A DNA stretch of 64,000 bases from Bacteroidia bacterium (GCA_030432635.1 JAUIMB010000012.1:1-64000), one strand, 5' to 3'. Counted from the first letter of the stretch, positions 1 to 9,426 are shown. Numbers and translations are program-made. Notes: generated from the letters alone by a model not told the origin.

Positions 1-3000
1 AAACCCTTCACTTGCATCTGCATTGAAATAGAAATCAGTAGCGTACACATTAGAGTTGCTTGTTAAGCTAAGCGTTAAATATGTCAATGGCGCGTTACGT
101 CCTACGATGAAATCATCGCTTGTTCCTGTAGTACGCATTGCTGGAGTAAACTCAAGGTCATATGGACCAGTGTTTGTAGCGTCTGCACTGACGAAGAATC
201 CTTGACCAGGAGCAATGACCGTTGAAGGAGACGTTGTAGCCAAGTTGTAGATAGTCCAACCGTTAAGCGCACTACCGTCGTACCCGTAGATAGCAGCAGT
301 TGGTGCATCGAACAATTGAATATTGGTTACACCACCTACGTCATGATTTAGGAAGTCCTGTACGTTTAAGTAAGATGGATAAGGGTTACCCACTAGGTTC
401 CATTCTTCATTATTAGAACCACCATTAATAAGATCATTTGTAATTACAGTGTTGTTAGCTGTACCAGAGAAAGTAACTACAGAGTTGTCTGAAGTAGCTG
501 CTCGATAACCAACACCTGGTTCAAGTGTTGATGTCTCAGTTCCAGTCCAATTGACATATTGTCCCGTGACTTTTTCAAAAGGCCCAAATAAGTATAAGGT
601 GCCATTGTTAAAGATGTTAGGGTTTCCTGCAGCCAAATCACTAAATGCCTGACCTGTTAATGGTGCAGAGACTAGGTCGTTACTTCCTGTTGTTCCTGAT
701 CCATTGATGTTTACATGACGATCATAAAGGATGGAACCAGCAACAGCGCCATCAAGAATTAAACTAGAGTAACTTGTTGAACTAGATTGCAATTGTAAAA
801 TATCAGTTACAGTTAAGGTGGCTCCAGAATCTATAGTTATGCTCGCACCAGGAAGAACATCCATTCTATCACAAGTCATATCTGCATCCAAAACATAATT
901 TCCTGCCGCAATCACCACATCGTCATCAGAAGATGCCACACCCATTGGGTTGAATGGTGCCCATGTACCACTTGTATATGTAAATGTTGTTGGTACATTG
1001 TCGTAAATTACCACATCATCAATATAGAGACTGTCTCCATCATCATTTGCCCAAACAAATGCCACATAAACATTAGTATCAGCACTAAATGCACTTAAAT
1101 CAACACTGAATTGCGCATACGACGTAGAAAGATCTGCTTCTAAGATGGTATCAACTGTGGTAAAAGACGCATAATCTGTATCAGTTGTAGAAACTCTTAT
1201 TGTTAAGCTACTGCCGTAATCAAATCCGAAGGCATCTCTCGCAAAGAATGATAATTCAGGGCTCGTAGAACCACTGAAGTCCATTGCAGGTGTTACCAAC
1301 CAATCTTCAGCAGCACCATCACCTATAGAATATCTAACAAATGCAGCACCAGATCCAGAATTTGCTGTTCCTGAAGAAATCCAGTCATGTGTTGGGCCTA
1401 AACCGTTTGCTCCTCTAAAAGAGTCCCAACATGCAGGTGGTACACCACTTTCAAAACCTTCAACAAGCGGTAGTGAGAATACGTCACAAGCTGTAGAGAA
1501 GTTCACAGGGCCAATCCAGTTACCAAGATCACCGCCTCCACAATCAGAACGCACATAAACTTCGTAGTCTGTTTGCGACATCAAACCTGATGCGCTATAA
1601 GGATTTGAAGAGGTTGCAGTTCCAGCTCCACCAGGAACTCCAGTTCCTTGAGCCTGTATGGCTACTTCCCAATCTGATTCTGAACCACCATTGGTCCATG
1701 CAATATCTGCAGTTGTTGTGCCAATATTAGAAACCATAATAGCGCTAACATCAGGACAAGCTGGAATTTCTCTTACCACAAATTGTCCAACATGGAAATC
1801 GTAATCTTCAGCGTCATCTACAGTTCCGTCAGAACCCCAAATTGCAAATTGAACATTTCCTGTTTGAGCAGTTAGGTCTTCTATATATTCAGTGCCTGAC
1901 ACATCTGGTTGGTTACCAACATTCCAAGTGGTTAAGTTGGTCCAAGATGCACCACCATCGGTACTCATCAATAATTGTACTTCATCGTCAGAGCCCATAG
2001 TGTCTGGAGTAGTTGTTGTGCCAGAAAACGCATAATTTGTTACAGCAACATTAACTACTAGTTCGTATGGTCCTCCAGTAGATAAATCGAAAGTTGGAGA
2101 TAACAACCATTCTCTGTCAATACTTTGATATAAGTTTAATGCATTGGATGATCCAAAAGCATAAGCTCTATTTTGTCTCCAATCAGAAGCGCCAATTCCT
2201 CCAGGACCATCAACAACTTCACCACTACCAGCTTCGTCCCAACAAGCGTCAGGAACATTTACTGACATGTCGGCCGTGTAGTCAGGAGTAAGAGCACTAC
2301 AAGCTGTAGTAAAATCCAGTGGGCCAACCCAATCACCAAAATCCGTTCCGGCAGTACATTCGGCTCTTACATAGACTTCGTATGCTGTATTAGACATTAA
2401 TCCACTTGCTGAATACGGATTGCTTGTTGTATTAGTTCCTGAATTATCAGCAGTACCAGGAACGCCAGTACCATCAGGTTGTACTGCTATTTCCCAAGCT
2501 GTTTCGCCTCCTGCAGCTGTCCAGCTAATTTCTGCTGTTGATTCAGTCGCACTATCTAGTGTTAAACCAGAAACATCGAAACATGTAGCGCCAGCCGTAA
2601 TTGAAAGATCGTAACCTGTAGTGTCTGGTGCAGTCCATGTTGAAATTACAATATAATATGTTGCACCATTAGTAACAGCGAAATTCAAAATTTCTAAATC
2701 CGCGGTGCTACCAAAATTCACATCACCAGCAGCACATGCTGTTCCAATATCAGCACAGTCATTATATATGAAAACGCCAGTGTAAGTGTCTGTTATGTTC
2801 GTTAATGTTACATCGATAGAGCCGTCTGCACTCGCAGTATGCGCATAAACTATGTCCTCACCAGTTAAGAAAGGAGAAGTAGATCCACATCCACTAGATC
2901 CAGGTGACCCATCATAATCGTCACCAAATCCAGCAGTTGTAGCACCATTATCTGTGAACGGTAAGCTACTTGCGTCAATTGGATCAGTACAAACGCTTCC

Positions 3001-3720
3001 AGTTGGAGGAGCATCCTCAACATCGAATGATTGCTCAGAACATCCTGTAGCATCACCATTACCGTTGTAAGGCGTGATAGTCGTATAATAGGTTGTACTA
3101 TAGCTTAATCCAGCAGGTGTGTAACTTGTCGTGTTTCCAAGATCAACATTATTTGCAATATCTGTTGCTCCCATTGAAGACCCAACAGAGATTCTATACC
3201 CTGTAGGTGCTCCAGTTGCAGCAGACCATGTTAAAGTACCATCAATAGGAAAATCAGTGGTTGCAGAGGTTAAACTTGCATCACAATTTGGAGGTGTAGC
3301 TGTTGTAAAGGTTACGATCAAATCGGTGCTCATTGTAATACTATCTGAAAACGCATCTTCGTCATTAGATGTGAATACAATCGTTGTAAAACCAGTAACA
3401 TCAAGACCGTCGAAGTCGCCGGCACATGACTGTGTCAAAGAAAGACCATCTGAAACACCACCTGTAACTGACAAGTCAAAGCTGTACCAGTCACCAATTC
3501 CACAATCGTCATTTGTTCCGCCAAAGCCAGCCGTAACATCAAAATTGTCCAATGTTATTAAGGTTATAGGGTTTCCACCATTTACAGTCACATCTGTATC
3601 GTTTATGGTCAAAACAGTAGGATCATCATCTTGTCCTGAAGCAGAAAAATTTTGCGGTACTTGAGAATAACCCATAAAGCATATTCCAAGGACAGCAATT
3701 AATAAGGTAAATTTTTTCAT
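1..3720 (-). CDS. Giant T9SS-type secreted surface protein, C-terminus cut by window edge
   Basis: An open frame of 1240 codons runs from the ATG at 3720 to the left edge with no stop. A signal peptide (about residues 1-20, MKKFTLLIAVLGICFMGYSQ) predicts Sec export. After a divergent beta-rich N-terminus come two copies of a unit made of a fibronectin type III repeat (about 377-470 and 653-747) followed by an anchor-J/MAM-like domain with a P-x-ACW-D motif (about 470-650 and 747-910). From about residue 910 the protein matches the shared C-terminal half of its neighbours (EEWNLVGNPYPSYLNVQDF, then the start of the YFN-x-x-AS-x-GF module). The sorting domain must lie outside the window. Its own promoter lies about 120 nt upstream. 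Role is inferred as cell-surface adhesion or binding; no enzymatic motif is visible. Confidence 0.9.
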   Translation of the reverse strand, partial: MKKFTLLIAVLGICFMGYSQVPQNFSASGQDDDPTVLTINDTDVTVNGGNPITLITLDNFDVTAGFGGTNDDCGIGDWYSFDLSVTGGVSDGLSLTQSCAGDFDGLDVTGFTTIVFTSNDEDAFSDSITMSTDLIVTFTTATPPNCDASLTSATTDFPIDGTLTWSAATGAPTGYRISVGSSMGATDIANNVDLGNTTSYTPAGLSYSTTYYTTITPYNGNGDATGCSEQSFDVEDAPPTGSVCTDPIDASSLPFTDNGATTAGFGDDYDGSPGSSGCGSTSPFLTGEDIVYAHTASADGSIDVTLTNITDTYTGVFIYNDCADIGTACAAGDVNFGSTADLEILNFAVTNGATYYIVISTWTAPDTTGYDLSITAGATCFDVSGLTLDSATESTAEISWTAAGGETAWEIAVQPDGTGVPGTADNSGTNTTSNPYSASGLMSNTAYEVYVRAECTAGTDFGDWVGPLDFTTACSALTPDYTADMSVNVPDACWDEAGSGEVVDGPGGIGASDWRQNRAYAFGSSNALNLYQSIDREWLLSPTFDLSTGGPYELVVNVAVTNYAFSGTTTTPDTMGSDDEVQLLMSTDGGASWTNLTTWNVGNQPDVSGTEYIEDLTAQTGNVQFAIWGSDGTVDDAEDYDFHVGQFVVREIPACPDVSAIMVSNIGTTTADIAWTNGGSESDWEVAIQAQGTGVPGGAGTATSSNPYSASGLMSQTDYEVYVRSDCGGGDLGNWIGPVNFSTACDVFSLPLVEGFESGVPPACWDSFRGANGLGPTHDWISSGTANSGSGAAFVRYSIGDGAAEDWLVTPAMDFSGSTSPELSFFARDAFGFDYGSSLTIRVSTTDTDYASFTTVDTILEADLSTSYAQFSVDLSAFSADTNVYVAFVWANDDGDSLYIDDVVIYDNVPTTFTYTSGTWAPFNPMGVASSDDDVVIAAGNYVLDADMTCDRMDVLPGASITIDSGATLTVTDILQLQSSSTSYSSLILDGAVAGSILYDRHVNINGSGTTGSNDLVSAPLTGQAFSDLAAGNPNIFNNGTLYLFGPFEKVTGQYVNWTGTETSTLEPGVGYRAATSDNSVVTFSGTANNTVITNDLINGGSNNEEWNLVGNPYPSYLNVQDFLNHDVGGVTNIQLFDAPTAAIYGYDGSALNGWTIYNLATTSPSTVIAPGQGFFVSADATNTGPYDLEFTPAMRTTGTSDDFIVGRNAPLTYLTLSLTSNSNVYATDFYFNADASEGF
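1000..2600 (-). repeat. Tandem fn3 plus anchor-J-like unit duplicated inside the giant protein gene
   Basis: Two consecutive coding units share order and wording. The first fn3 repeat starts CFDVSGLTL and ends in SNPYSASGLMSNTAYEVYVR; the second starts CPDVSAIMV and ends in SNPYSASGLMSQTDYEVYVR. Each is followed by a T-ACS/ACD start and a P-ACW-D core. This is a protein-level duplication that has diverged at the DNA level; the boundaries are approximate. Confidence 0.75.
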
Positions 3721-3839
3721 AAGTTAATATTGTTTTAATTAAAACTTGTTTACTAACACAGGTGCCTAAGAGGTAGAAGTTTGGGAAAACTTAACGTTGC
3801 AATAATGTTCAAATGACATTAAAACTTTAAGTCGAACTA

Positions 3840-3869
3840 CAAATATATAAAAATGAAAGTGTTATCAAA
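3840..3869 (-). promoter_or_regulatory. Flavobacterial promoter for the giant T9SS gene
   Basis: On the minus strand TTTG (3869-3866) is followed after 18 nt by TATATTTG (3847-3840), matching the Bacteroidota TTTG / TAnnTTTG consensus. Transcription would start near 3834, leaving a leader of about 110 nt before the ATG at 3720. Confidence 0.7.
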
Positions 3870-3929
3870 GATTTTGTTAAAAAAATATAGGCTGTATAAA
3901 AGCGGTAATGACATATAGGTTTTTTCATA

Positions 3930-3962
3930 AAAAAAGCACTCTAACATTAGGTAGAGCGCTTT
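3930..3962 (-). terminator. Intrinsic terminator after the 741-residue T9SS gene
   Basis: On the minus strand AAAGCGCTCTA pairs with TAGAGTGCTTT (11 bp with one G-U) around an 8-nt loop and runs into a T-tract. It lies 21 nt beyond the stop of the gene that starts at 6208. Confidence 0.8.
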
Positions 3963-3982
3963 AAATATTTAATTATTGACTT

Positions 3983-6208
3983 TTATTTAATAATTACTTT
4001 CTGCGATTTTTGTTGTGTGTTGTTTTGTAGTTTCACGACATATACGCCAGCGCTTATTGATGCTGTGTTGATTCGGTTTTCAAGGTTGGTGTTGTCCAAT
4101 AAAGTTGAAGACACAATTCTTCCCTGAATATCGTATAATTCGATGATTGTATCTTCCGAAAGTTGACCTCTAACTATAATTTCCTTAGATGTATTTTCTG
4201 CGAAAATTTCAATGGCATCCAAGTTGTTTTCTACGGTAGAAAGAGATTCTTCAGATGTTCTTAAGAAGAAACGACCAGTTCCTGATAGGTTTGTTGAAGG
4301 TGTAATAACATAATCACCAGAATTTAAGAGTGTTGTTGTATTTGCAACTACATCATCGAGATATACATTAACAGTTTCCGGTAATGTGGATTCCTGAATG
4401 TTAAATCTCAATTGCTCTCCCTGACTAGCATTAACACCCAATGGGATAACAACGTTACTTACATCTGTTGAGCTTAAGGCTTGCAAGGCAAATTCCTTAC
4501 CTTGATTGTCGTCAACTAAATGAGAGTAAATAGCAAATTCAGGAGCAGACCCACCCCAAACTGTAGCATCGTAGCCAATATCTAATCCTAAACTCGCATT
4601 ATCATTAAAATAAAAATCGGTTTTGAATTGTTTCGAGTCTGTACTCAATTGAATCATCATATAAATGAATTCATCACTTCTACCAGAGATAAAGTCATCA
4701 TCAGTACCTGTTCTTCGCATACTGTGAGTAAATTCTATGTTGCCATTGCCTTCTGCAGCAACAAAAAATCCTTGACCAGGTGTGATGGCCGTAGATGCTG
4801 TTGTATTTGACAAATTATAAATGGTCCAACCATCAGAAGCGTCACCATCATAACCATAAATACCAACAGTAGATTCATCTAATAATGCAGCGTTAGCTGA
4901 ATTATTTAAGAAATCCTGTACATTCAAATATGCAGGATACGGATTACCAATGAGATTCCATTCTTCAAATGCAGGACCTGAATTAGTAATAGCTACCGTA
5001 GTTGTTGTAATTGGATTTTCTGTACCAGTAAATGCTAGAGTTGTACCTGCATCAGTTGCAACTCTATATCCTGTACCACCGGATATGTTCGCGACAGTGT
5101 TGGTATCGTAATTTTCAAAATCGCCAGTGGTTTTATCAAAAGGAGCAAAAGCATAAACTGTAGGTGATCCTCCACCATCTAATAAGGCAGTTGCATTAAC
5201 AGGATCTAAGAAACTCGACCACGCTTGAGATTGTACAGGAGGTGAAATTAAATCATTCCCTAAAATATTTGAATTCACAAATCTATTATATGTATAATTT
5301 CCAAAAGCACCTCCATTAGTAATTAAACTTGGGAATTGTGTACTGGTTGATGTCAAGTTTAGATCACCAGAAATTGTCAATAGACCAGTTACAGTTAAAT
5401 TGCCTGTAGCTGGAACATCCACTGTACTTCCAGCTTCGATATCGAGATAAGGTACAGTTGTATCTCCGGACACACTCACCGTACTGTTACCTGCAACAGT
5501 GTAAGTACTCTCAAAAGATAGCGAATTCAAATAGAGGTTTCTTTGACCGCTTCCACCGTCACCGTTTGTTCCTGCGCTAACATTATAAAATCTTACATTT
5601 TCTATAGTGCCTGGACTAATACTTCCTATTGTTCCACTTTCAGAACCCGATAATCCACCAGATCGTACAGCAGTCCATGAGACATCAGAAGCATTTTGAG
5701 TAAATGTAAAAGTGATTACTGTGTTAGGATCATAAGCATTTCCATATAATCCTGGGGTTCCAGTAATATTGTACTGATCCCCTCCAACATTAAAATTGAT
5801 AATGGTTGCATTAGATGCGTCTCTTAAATCAAACCCTTTATTGCCATCTCTAAAATTAACTCCAATAGATACCGAAAATGAATCGCCTTCCTCCATAGCT
5901 TTAGGCATTGTAGAAGTTGCACCAGAAACAGTGCCATCAGCACTATTGGCAAACATGCCAAATGAATTGCCGCTAACATCTAAAGCGGCAGAAAATGATG
6001 CGATAAAGCGTCCTGCAAAACCTCCATTTGGTAAGCTGGTATCAAATGCCCAATCACTAAAACCATTGCCTTGACTTGTGGTGGTCCAGTTAGCACCTGG
6101 GTAATTATTTGCGTTGTCGTCACCCAACGTAAAGGTGTCAACACCTAATTGTGCCTGAACACCGTAGCACGTAAATGCCAATGCAAGTAAAATGTATAAA
6201 TTTTTCAT
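3983..6208 (-). CDS. T9SS type A sorting domain surface protein, 741 aa
   Basis: The signal peptide (about 1-19, ending YGVQA-Q) is followed by a jelly-roll-like region (about 20-235, opening DTFTLGDDNANNYPGANW) that is unique in this array. From about 236 the shared C-terminal half begins: a Val/Thr-rich beta-helix-like stretch, NGGAFGNYTYNRFVNSN with NDLISPPV, then EEWNLIGNPYP, the TDFYFNDNASLGLDIGYDA module and the sorting domain (last 75 residues: IELYDIQGR, then SISAGVYVVKLQ, ending QKVIIK). T9SS cargo of this type crosses the outer membrane and is cleaved at the sorting domain. It is flanked by its own promoter and terminator, so probably monocistronic. The exact ligand is unknown. Confidence 0.92.
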   Translation of the reverse strand: MKNLYILLALAFTCYGVQAQLGVDTFTLGDDNANNYPGANWTTTSQGNGFSDWAFDTSLPNGGFAGRFIASFSAALDVSGNSFGMFANSADGTVSGATSTMPKAMEEGDSFSVSIGVNFRDGNKGFDLRDASNATIINFNVGGDQYNITGTPGLYGNAYDPNTVITFTFTQNASDVSWTAVRSGGLSGSESGTIGSISPGTIENVRFYNVSAGTNGDGGSGQRNLYLNSLSFESTYTVAGNSTVSVSGDTTVPYLDIEAGSTVDVPATGNLTVTGLLTISGDLNLTSTSTQFPSLITNGGAFGNYTYNRFVNSNILGNDLISPPVQSQAWSSFLDPVNATALLDGGGSPTVYAFAPFDKTTGDFENYDTNTVANISGGTGYRVATDAGTTLAFTGTENPITTTTVAITNSGPAFEEWNLIGNPYPAYLNVQDFLNNSANAALLDESTVGIYGYDGDASDGWTIYNLSNTTASTAITPGQGFFVAAEGNGNIEFTHSMRRTGTDDDFISGRSDEFIYMMIQLSTDSKQFKTDFYFNDNASLGLDIGYDATVWGGSAPEFAIYSHLVDDNQGKEFALQALSSTDVSNVVIPLGVNASQGEQLRFNIQESTLPETVNVYLDDVVANTTTLLNSGDYVITPSTNLSGTGRFFLRTSEESLSTVENNLDAIEIFAENTSKEIIVRGQLSEDTIIELYDIQGRIVSSTLLDNTNLENRINTASISAGVYVVKLQNNTQQKSQKVIIK

Positions 6209-6240
6209 ATTAATTAGTTTATAAAAAAGTTGTAAGTGTA

Positions 6241-6272
6241 TAAATATAAGCGCTTTTTTGCAGATTTCTCAA
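6241..6272 (-). promoter_or_regulatory. Promoter of the 741-residue T9SS gene
   Basis: On the minus strand TTG (6272-6270) is followed after 21 nt by TATATTTA (6248-6241), a one-mismatch TAnnTTTG element. The -33 end touches a perfect 16-bp palindrome, annotated separately. Confidence 0.5.
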
Positions 6273-6287
6273 CGAAAACGTTTTCGT
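6272..6287. promoter_or_regulatory. Perfect 16-bp palindrome, LacI/GalR-type operator candidate
   Basis: ACGAAAACGTTTTCGT reads identically on both strands, with a central CG flanked by A4/T4, the layout of LacI/GalR-family operators. It abuts the -33 box of the 741-residue T9SS gene, where a bound regulator could activate or block transcription. I did not see an equivalent site upstream of the other array genes. No LacI-type regulator is encoded in this window. Confidence 0.45.
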
Positions 6288-6379
6288 GTTAATAAATTTC
6301 CGTGAGCTTTAAATCCCAAGAGTCAAAGTCATAATAGATATATAAGTCAGTTGATTAGCTCTTTCACACTTCAAGAGCG

Positions 6380-8482
6380 TTATCTCAGAATCACTTTTTG
6401 GGATATCTTTTGAGTGCTATTTTGTAAGGTCACAACGTACACACCACTACTCAAATTAGAAGTATCAATACGGTTTTCAAGAATCGTAGCGTCAAGCTTT
6501 TTGGAAAGGACATTTCTACCTTGAACATCGTAGAGGTGTACACTAGTATTTTCCTGAAGGTTTCCAGTGATCATTATGGTTTGAATGTTATGTAAAGCCA
6601 TAATATTTAAGGTTTCTAAATCATGGTCTGTTGTAGACAAAGTGTCTTCAGAAGTTCTCAAGAAAAAACGTCCTGTGCCTGATAGTTCTGATGAAGGTGT
6701 CACGACATAATCAGAATTATTCAATAAGATAGACGTGTTAGCAACAAGGTCATCGAGATAGATGTTCACAGATTCAGGTAACGAAGATGACTCAATGCTA
6801 AAGGTTAATTGCTCTCCTTGATTGGCATGTACACCAAGTGGAATGCTAATGTCTAACATTGTTTCAGAGTGTAGTGTTTGCAAGGTCATCGGAACACCAG
6901 TATTGTCCTGAACTAAGTGCGAATAAATGCTAAAGTTTGGAATGGTATCTTCCCATAAAGCTGCATCGTAGCCCAAATCGAAGCCTAGACTTGCATTTTC
7001 ATTGAAATAAATCTCTGTATTTGAGGATTCATTTTCAGTAGCCATTTCCAAAGTGAAGTTCAATAACCCTTCATTTCTGCCAGTAATGTAATCGTCACTA
7101 TTACCAGTTGCTTGCATTGCAATAGTGAATTCGAGGTCATGTGTTGAAGTAAAGCTTTCATTGGCACTAACAAAGAAACCTTGTCCAGGAGCCATTAAAG
7201 GGTAAGCAGCAACATTGGCAAAATTAATGACATCGTAACCATTCCCGTTGTAGGCATAAATGCCAGCTCTTATAGCTGTTAAGATGTCCATGTTTGTCAA
7301 CCCACCTCCTAAATCGTGATTGAAAAATCCAGACACATCGATATAGGAAGGATAGGGATTTCCCACCAAGTTCCATTCAGCAAAATCAGGTCCTCCATTT
7401 GTGATATCGACAGAAATTTTATGATCAATAGGGTTGTCTCCATCAGGAAAGTTACCCGTAAATATTAAAGATTCTCCCGTATTTGTAGCCGCTCTGAAGC
7501 CAGTTCCACTCGGTATTTGATACGAGGAATTACTGTTCAGATTTTCAAAATCACCCGTAGACTTGTCAAATGGTGCAAAGGCATAAGCCGTTGGGTCACT
7601 ATTACCATCATTCAATAGCGCTGTATCATTGTCATTTAGGAAATCCATCCAACTTTGACCACTAACAGGAGCTGCTATCAAGTCGTTTCCTCCAGCATTC
7701 GAGTTTACATAACGTTCGTAAACAATGGCATTGGCATTTATATTACTGGATGCTCTCTGGATTAGACTCGAGTAACTCGTAGAAGTTGACTGTAAATTGA
7801 TGGTTGTAGCTGTTAGTTCACCAGTATCAATCGTAAGTGACGCTCCAGGTTCAATGGTTATCGTATTGACAATGGTTGAGGATGTGATAATGGCATTTCC
7901 CGATATAACTTCAATATCATTCGCAGTTGAAGTTATACCACTTGGATCGGTAGGCGACCAACTGCCATCATAGGTGTATGTACTTGTTAAGGTTGGGTCG
8001 GTGATTCTGAGAAAATAACGTCCGGTTCCAGATAAGGGAGAAGATGGAGTAATCACGTAATCAGATGAATTCAATGCTGTGGATGTATTGGCGATGACAT
8101 CGTCTAAGTATACTTCAGTTGTAGGAGGAAGTGCAGATGTGGCCACTCTAATGGTTAACGGTTGACCTTGATTTGCATTCACTCCTAAAGGAATAGTGAC
8201 ATCAGCTAGGTCAGAAGTGTTTACCGCTTGAATAACATAAGGATCTCCAACATTGTCTTCGACCAATAACGAATAAATTGAAAAAGGAGGAACTTCACCA
8301 AAAAATTGTGCATCAAATCCAAAATCAAAGCCTAAACTAGCATTGTCGTTAAAATATATTTCTGTGTTGTAGGAATTGCTACCGCTACTGGCATTAATTC
8401 TAACAAATACTAATTCACTGGATTGTCCATAGCTAAAAATAATAGCAATGGTGCAGAGTAGTGTAAGGCAAACTTTTTTCAT
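6380..8482 (-). CDS. T9SS surface protein with the GFDxGxDA module at both ends, 700 aa
   Basis: I start at the ATG at 8482 because MKKVCLTLLCTIAIIFSYGQ is a standard signal peptide; an upstream in-frame ATG at 8515 would add 11 unlikely residues. Mature residues begin directly with a copy of the module that normally precedes the sorting domain (TEIYFNDNASLGFDFGFDA, about 37-165, through GTGRYFLRITD). Then follow the beta-helix-like region, YERYVNSNAGGNDLIAAPV, EWNLVGNPYPSYIDVSGFF, a second copy of the module (about 488-607, TEIYFNENASLGFDLGYDA) and the T9SS tail (VHLYDVQGR, ending QKVILR). The internal duplication is unlike the neighbours. It has its own promoter-like sequence about 50 nt upstream; I see no strong terminator after it, only a weak GCTCTT/AAGAGC hairpin near 6351-6374. 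Confidence 0.9.
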   Translation of the reverse strand: MKKVCLTLLCTIAIIFSYGQSSELVFVRINASSGSNSYNTEIYFNDNASLGFDFGFDAQFFGEVPPFSIYSLLVEDNVGDPYVIQAVNTSDLADVTIPLGVNANQGQPLTIRVATSALPPTTEVYLDDVIANTSTALNSSDYVITPSSPLSGTGRYFLRITDPTLTSTYTYDGSWSPTDPSGITSTANDIEVISGNAIITSSTIVNTITIEPGASLTIDTGELTATTINLQSTSTSYSSLIQRASSNINANAIVYERYVNSNAGGNDLIAAPVSGQSWMDFLNDNDTALLNDGNSDPTAYAFAPFDKSTGDFENLNSNSSYQIPSGTGFRAATNTGESLIFTGNFPDGDNPIDHKISVDITNGGPDFAEWNLVGNPYPSYIDVSGFFNHDLGGGLTNMDILTAIRAGIYAYNGNGYDVINFANVAAYPLMAPGQGFFVSANESFTSTHDLEFTIAMQATGNSDDYITGRNEGLLNFTLEMATENESSNTEIYFNENASLGFDLGYDAALWEDTIPNFSIYSHLVQDNTGVPMTLQTLHSETMLDISIPLGVHANQGEQLTFSIESSSLPESVNIYLDDLVANTSILLNNSDYVVTPSSELSGTGRFFLRTSEDTLSTTDHDLETLNIMALHNIQTIMITGNLQENTSVHLYDVQGRNVLSKKLDATILENRIDTSNLSSGVYVVTLQNSTQKISQKVILR

Positions 8483-8531
8483 GATAATCAGTAAAGCTAA
8501 TGTGACCTGAGTCAAAATTTTATAAGGGACG

Positions 8532-8566
8532 TAAATATAACTAAAGTTTCCATAATCTTATGCAAA
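8532..8566 (-). promoter_or_regulatory. Promoter of the 700-residue T9SS gene
   Basis: On the minus strand TTTG (8566-8563) is followed after 23 nt by TATATTTA (8539-8532). The spacing is at the long end for the Bacteroidota consensus. The expected start lies near 8526, giving a leader of about 45 nt. Confidence 0.45.
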
Positions 8567-8601
8567 CTGTTATTTAGTTGGTTGAATTTCAATAATAAAC
8601 A

Positions 8602-8634
8602 GAAAAAGCGTGTCTTGATATTTTGACACGCTTT
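8602..8634 (-). terminator. Intrinsic terminator after the 256-residue T9SS gene
   Basis: On the minus strand AAAGCGTGTC pairs with GACACGCTTT around a 10-nt loop and continues into TTCTG. It begins 22 nt past the stop at 8656. Confidence 0.75.
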
Positions 8635-8655
8635 CTATACAAAATGTTTATACGA

Positions 8656-9426
8656 TTACTTTACAATCAGTTTTTGTGATTTTTGCAATGCACCACTTTG
8701 AAGTTGTGCCACATAAACGCCTGTGTTTAATGATGAAATATCAATGTGGTTTTCAAGGTGAGTAGCCTCAAGTTGAACCGAAAGAATTTGTTTTCCTTGA
8801 ATGTCATACAATCGTAATACAGAATTCTCTTGTAATTGTCCTTTGACACGGATTTCCTTTGAGTCGTTCAATGCTGAAATCGTTACATTGTTTTCGATAT
8901 TGGTTTCTACTGTAGATAGCGTAGCGTCGAAAAATCTTAGTGAAAACCTGCTTGTTCCTTGTAAATCGGATGAAGGTGTAATCGTATAATCCGAACCAGT
9001 GAGTAGCGTCGATGTGTTTTCTAGGGAATCATCCAAGTATACTTCTGTTGTTGGTGGTAATGAGACTTCTGAAAGGGTAAAGGTAATCTGTTGACCTTGC
9101 GGAGCATTTGCCCCAACTGTAATTGTAACGTTTCCTAAGCTCTCTGTGTCTACTGCTTGAATGGTAAAAGGAGCACCCATGTCGTCTTGTACCAATCTTG
9201 TGTAAATTGAGAATGCTGGAGGAGTTTCAAAAAACTCGGCATCAAATCCGAAATCAAACCCTAAGGTCGCATTATCATTAAAATAGACATCCGTTGAGTA
9301 AGAGTCGGTAGCGCTGTACATCAATAGTTTGACATAAGTTAAATCGCCATCCACATTAGGCGGTTCTTGTCCTGAGACTATGCCGAAAGTTAAAATGCAA
9401 AATAGAATCGTGTAGAAGTGTTTCAT
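8656..9426 (-). CDS. Minimal T9SS protein: single module plus sorting domain, 256 aa
   Basis: The signal peptide (about 1-19, ending GIVSG-Q) is followed almost at once by one copy of the shared beta module (TDVYFNDNATLGFDFGFDAEF, about 45-185, including VYLDD and GTSRFSLRF) and then by a T9SS type A sorting domain (about 190-256, LRLYDIQGK, SSLNTGVYVAQLQ, ending QKLIVK). It has none of the beta-helix or GNPYP regions of its larger paralogues. It is most like the N-terminal copy in the 700-residue neighbour (both have GFDFGFDAxFF and LPPTTEVYLDD), which suggests one arose from the other. A TATATTTA-like -7 box sits at 9492-9499. It may be a free-standing surface module, or a remnant of a larger gene. 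Confidence 0.88.
   Translation of the reverse strand: MKHFYTILFCILTFGIVSGQEPPNVDGDLTYVKLLMYSATDSYSTDVYFNDNATLGFDFGFDAEFFETPPAFSIYTRLVQDDMGAPFTIQAVDTESLGNVTITVGANAPQGQQITFTLSEVSLPPTTEVYLDDSLENTSTLLTGSDYTITPSSDLQGTSRFSLRFFDATLSTVETNIENNVTISALNDSKEIRVKGQLQENSVLRLYDIQGKQILSVQLEATHLENHIDISSLNTGVYVAQLQSGALQKSQKLIVK

Noticed and set aside
3131-3664. A 177-codon plus-strand frame antisense to the giant T9SS gene
   Set aside because: It arises because Thr/Ser/Asp-rich coding leaves the opposite strand free of stops. It has no signal or known motif, while the minus strand has a signal peptide and clear domains.
8461-8515. ATG at 8515 as start of the 700-residue protein
   Set aside because: It would place 11 residues in front of an ideal signal peptide and lies almost on the promoter.
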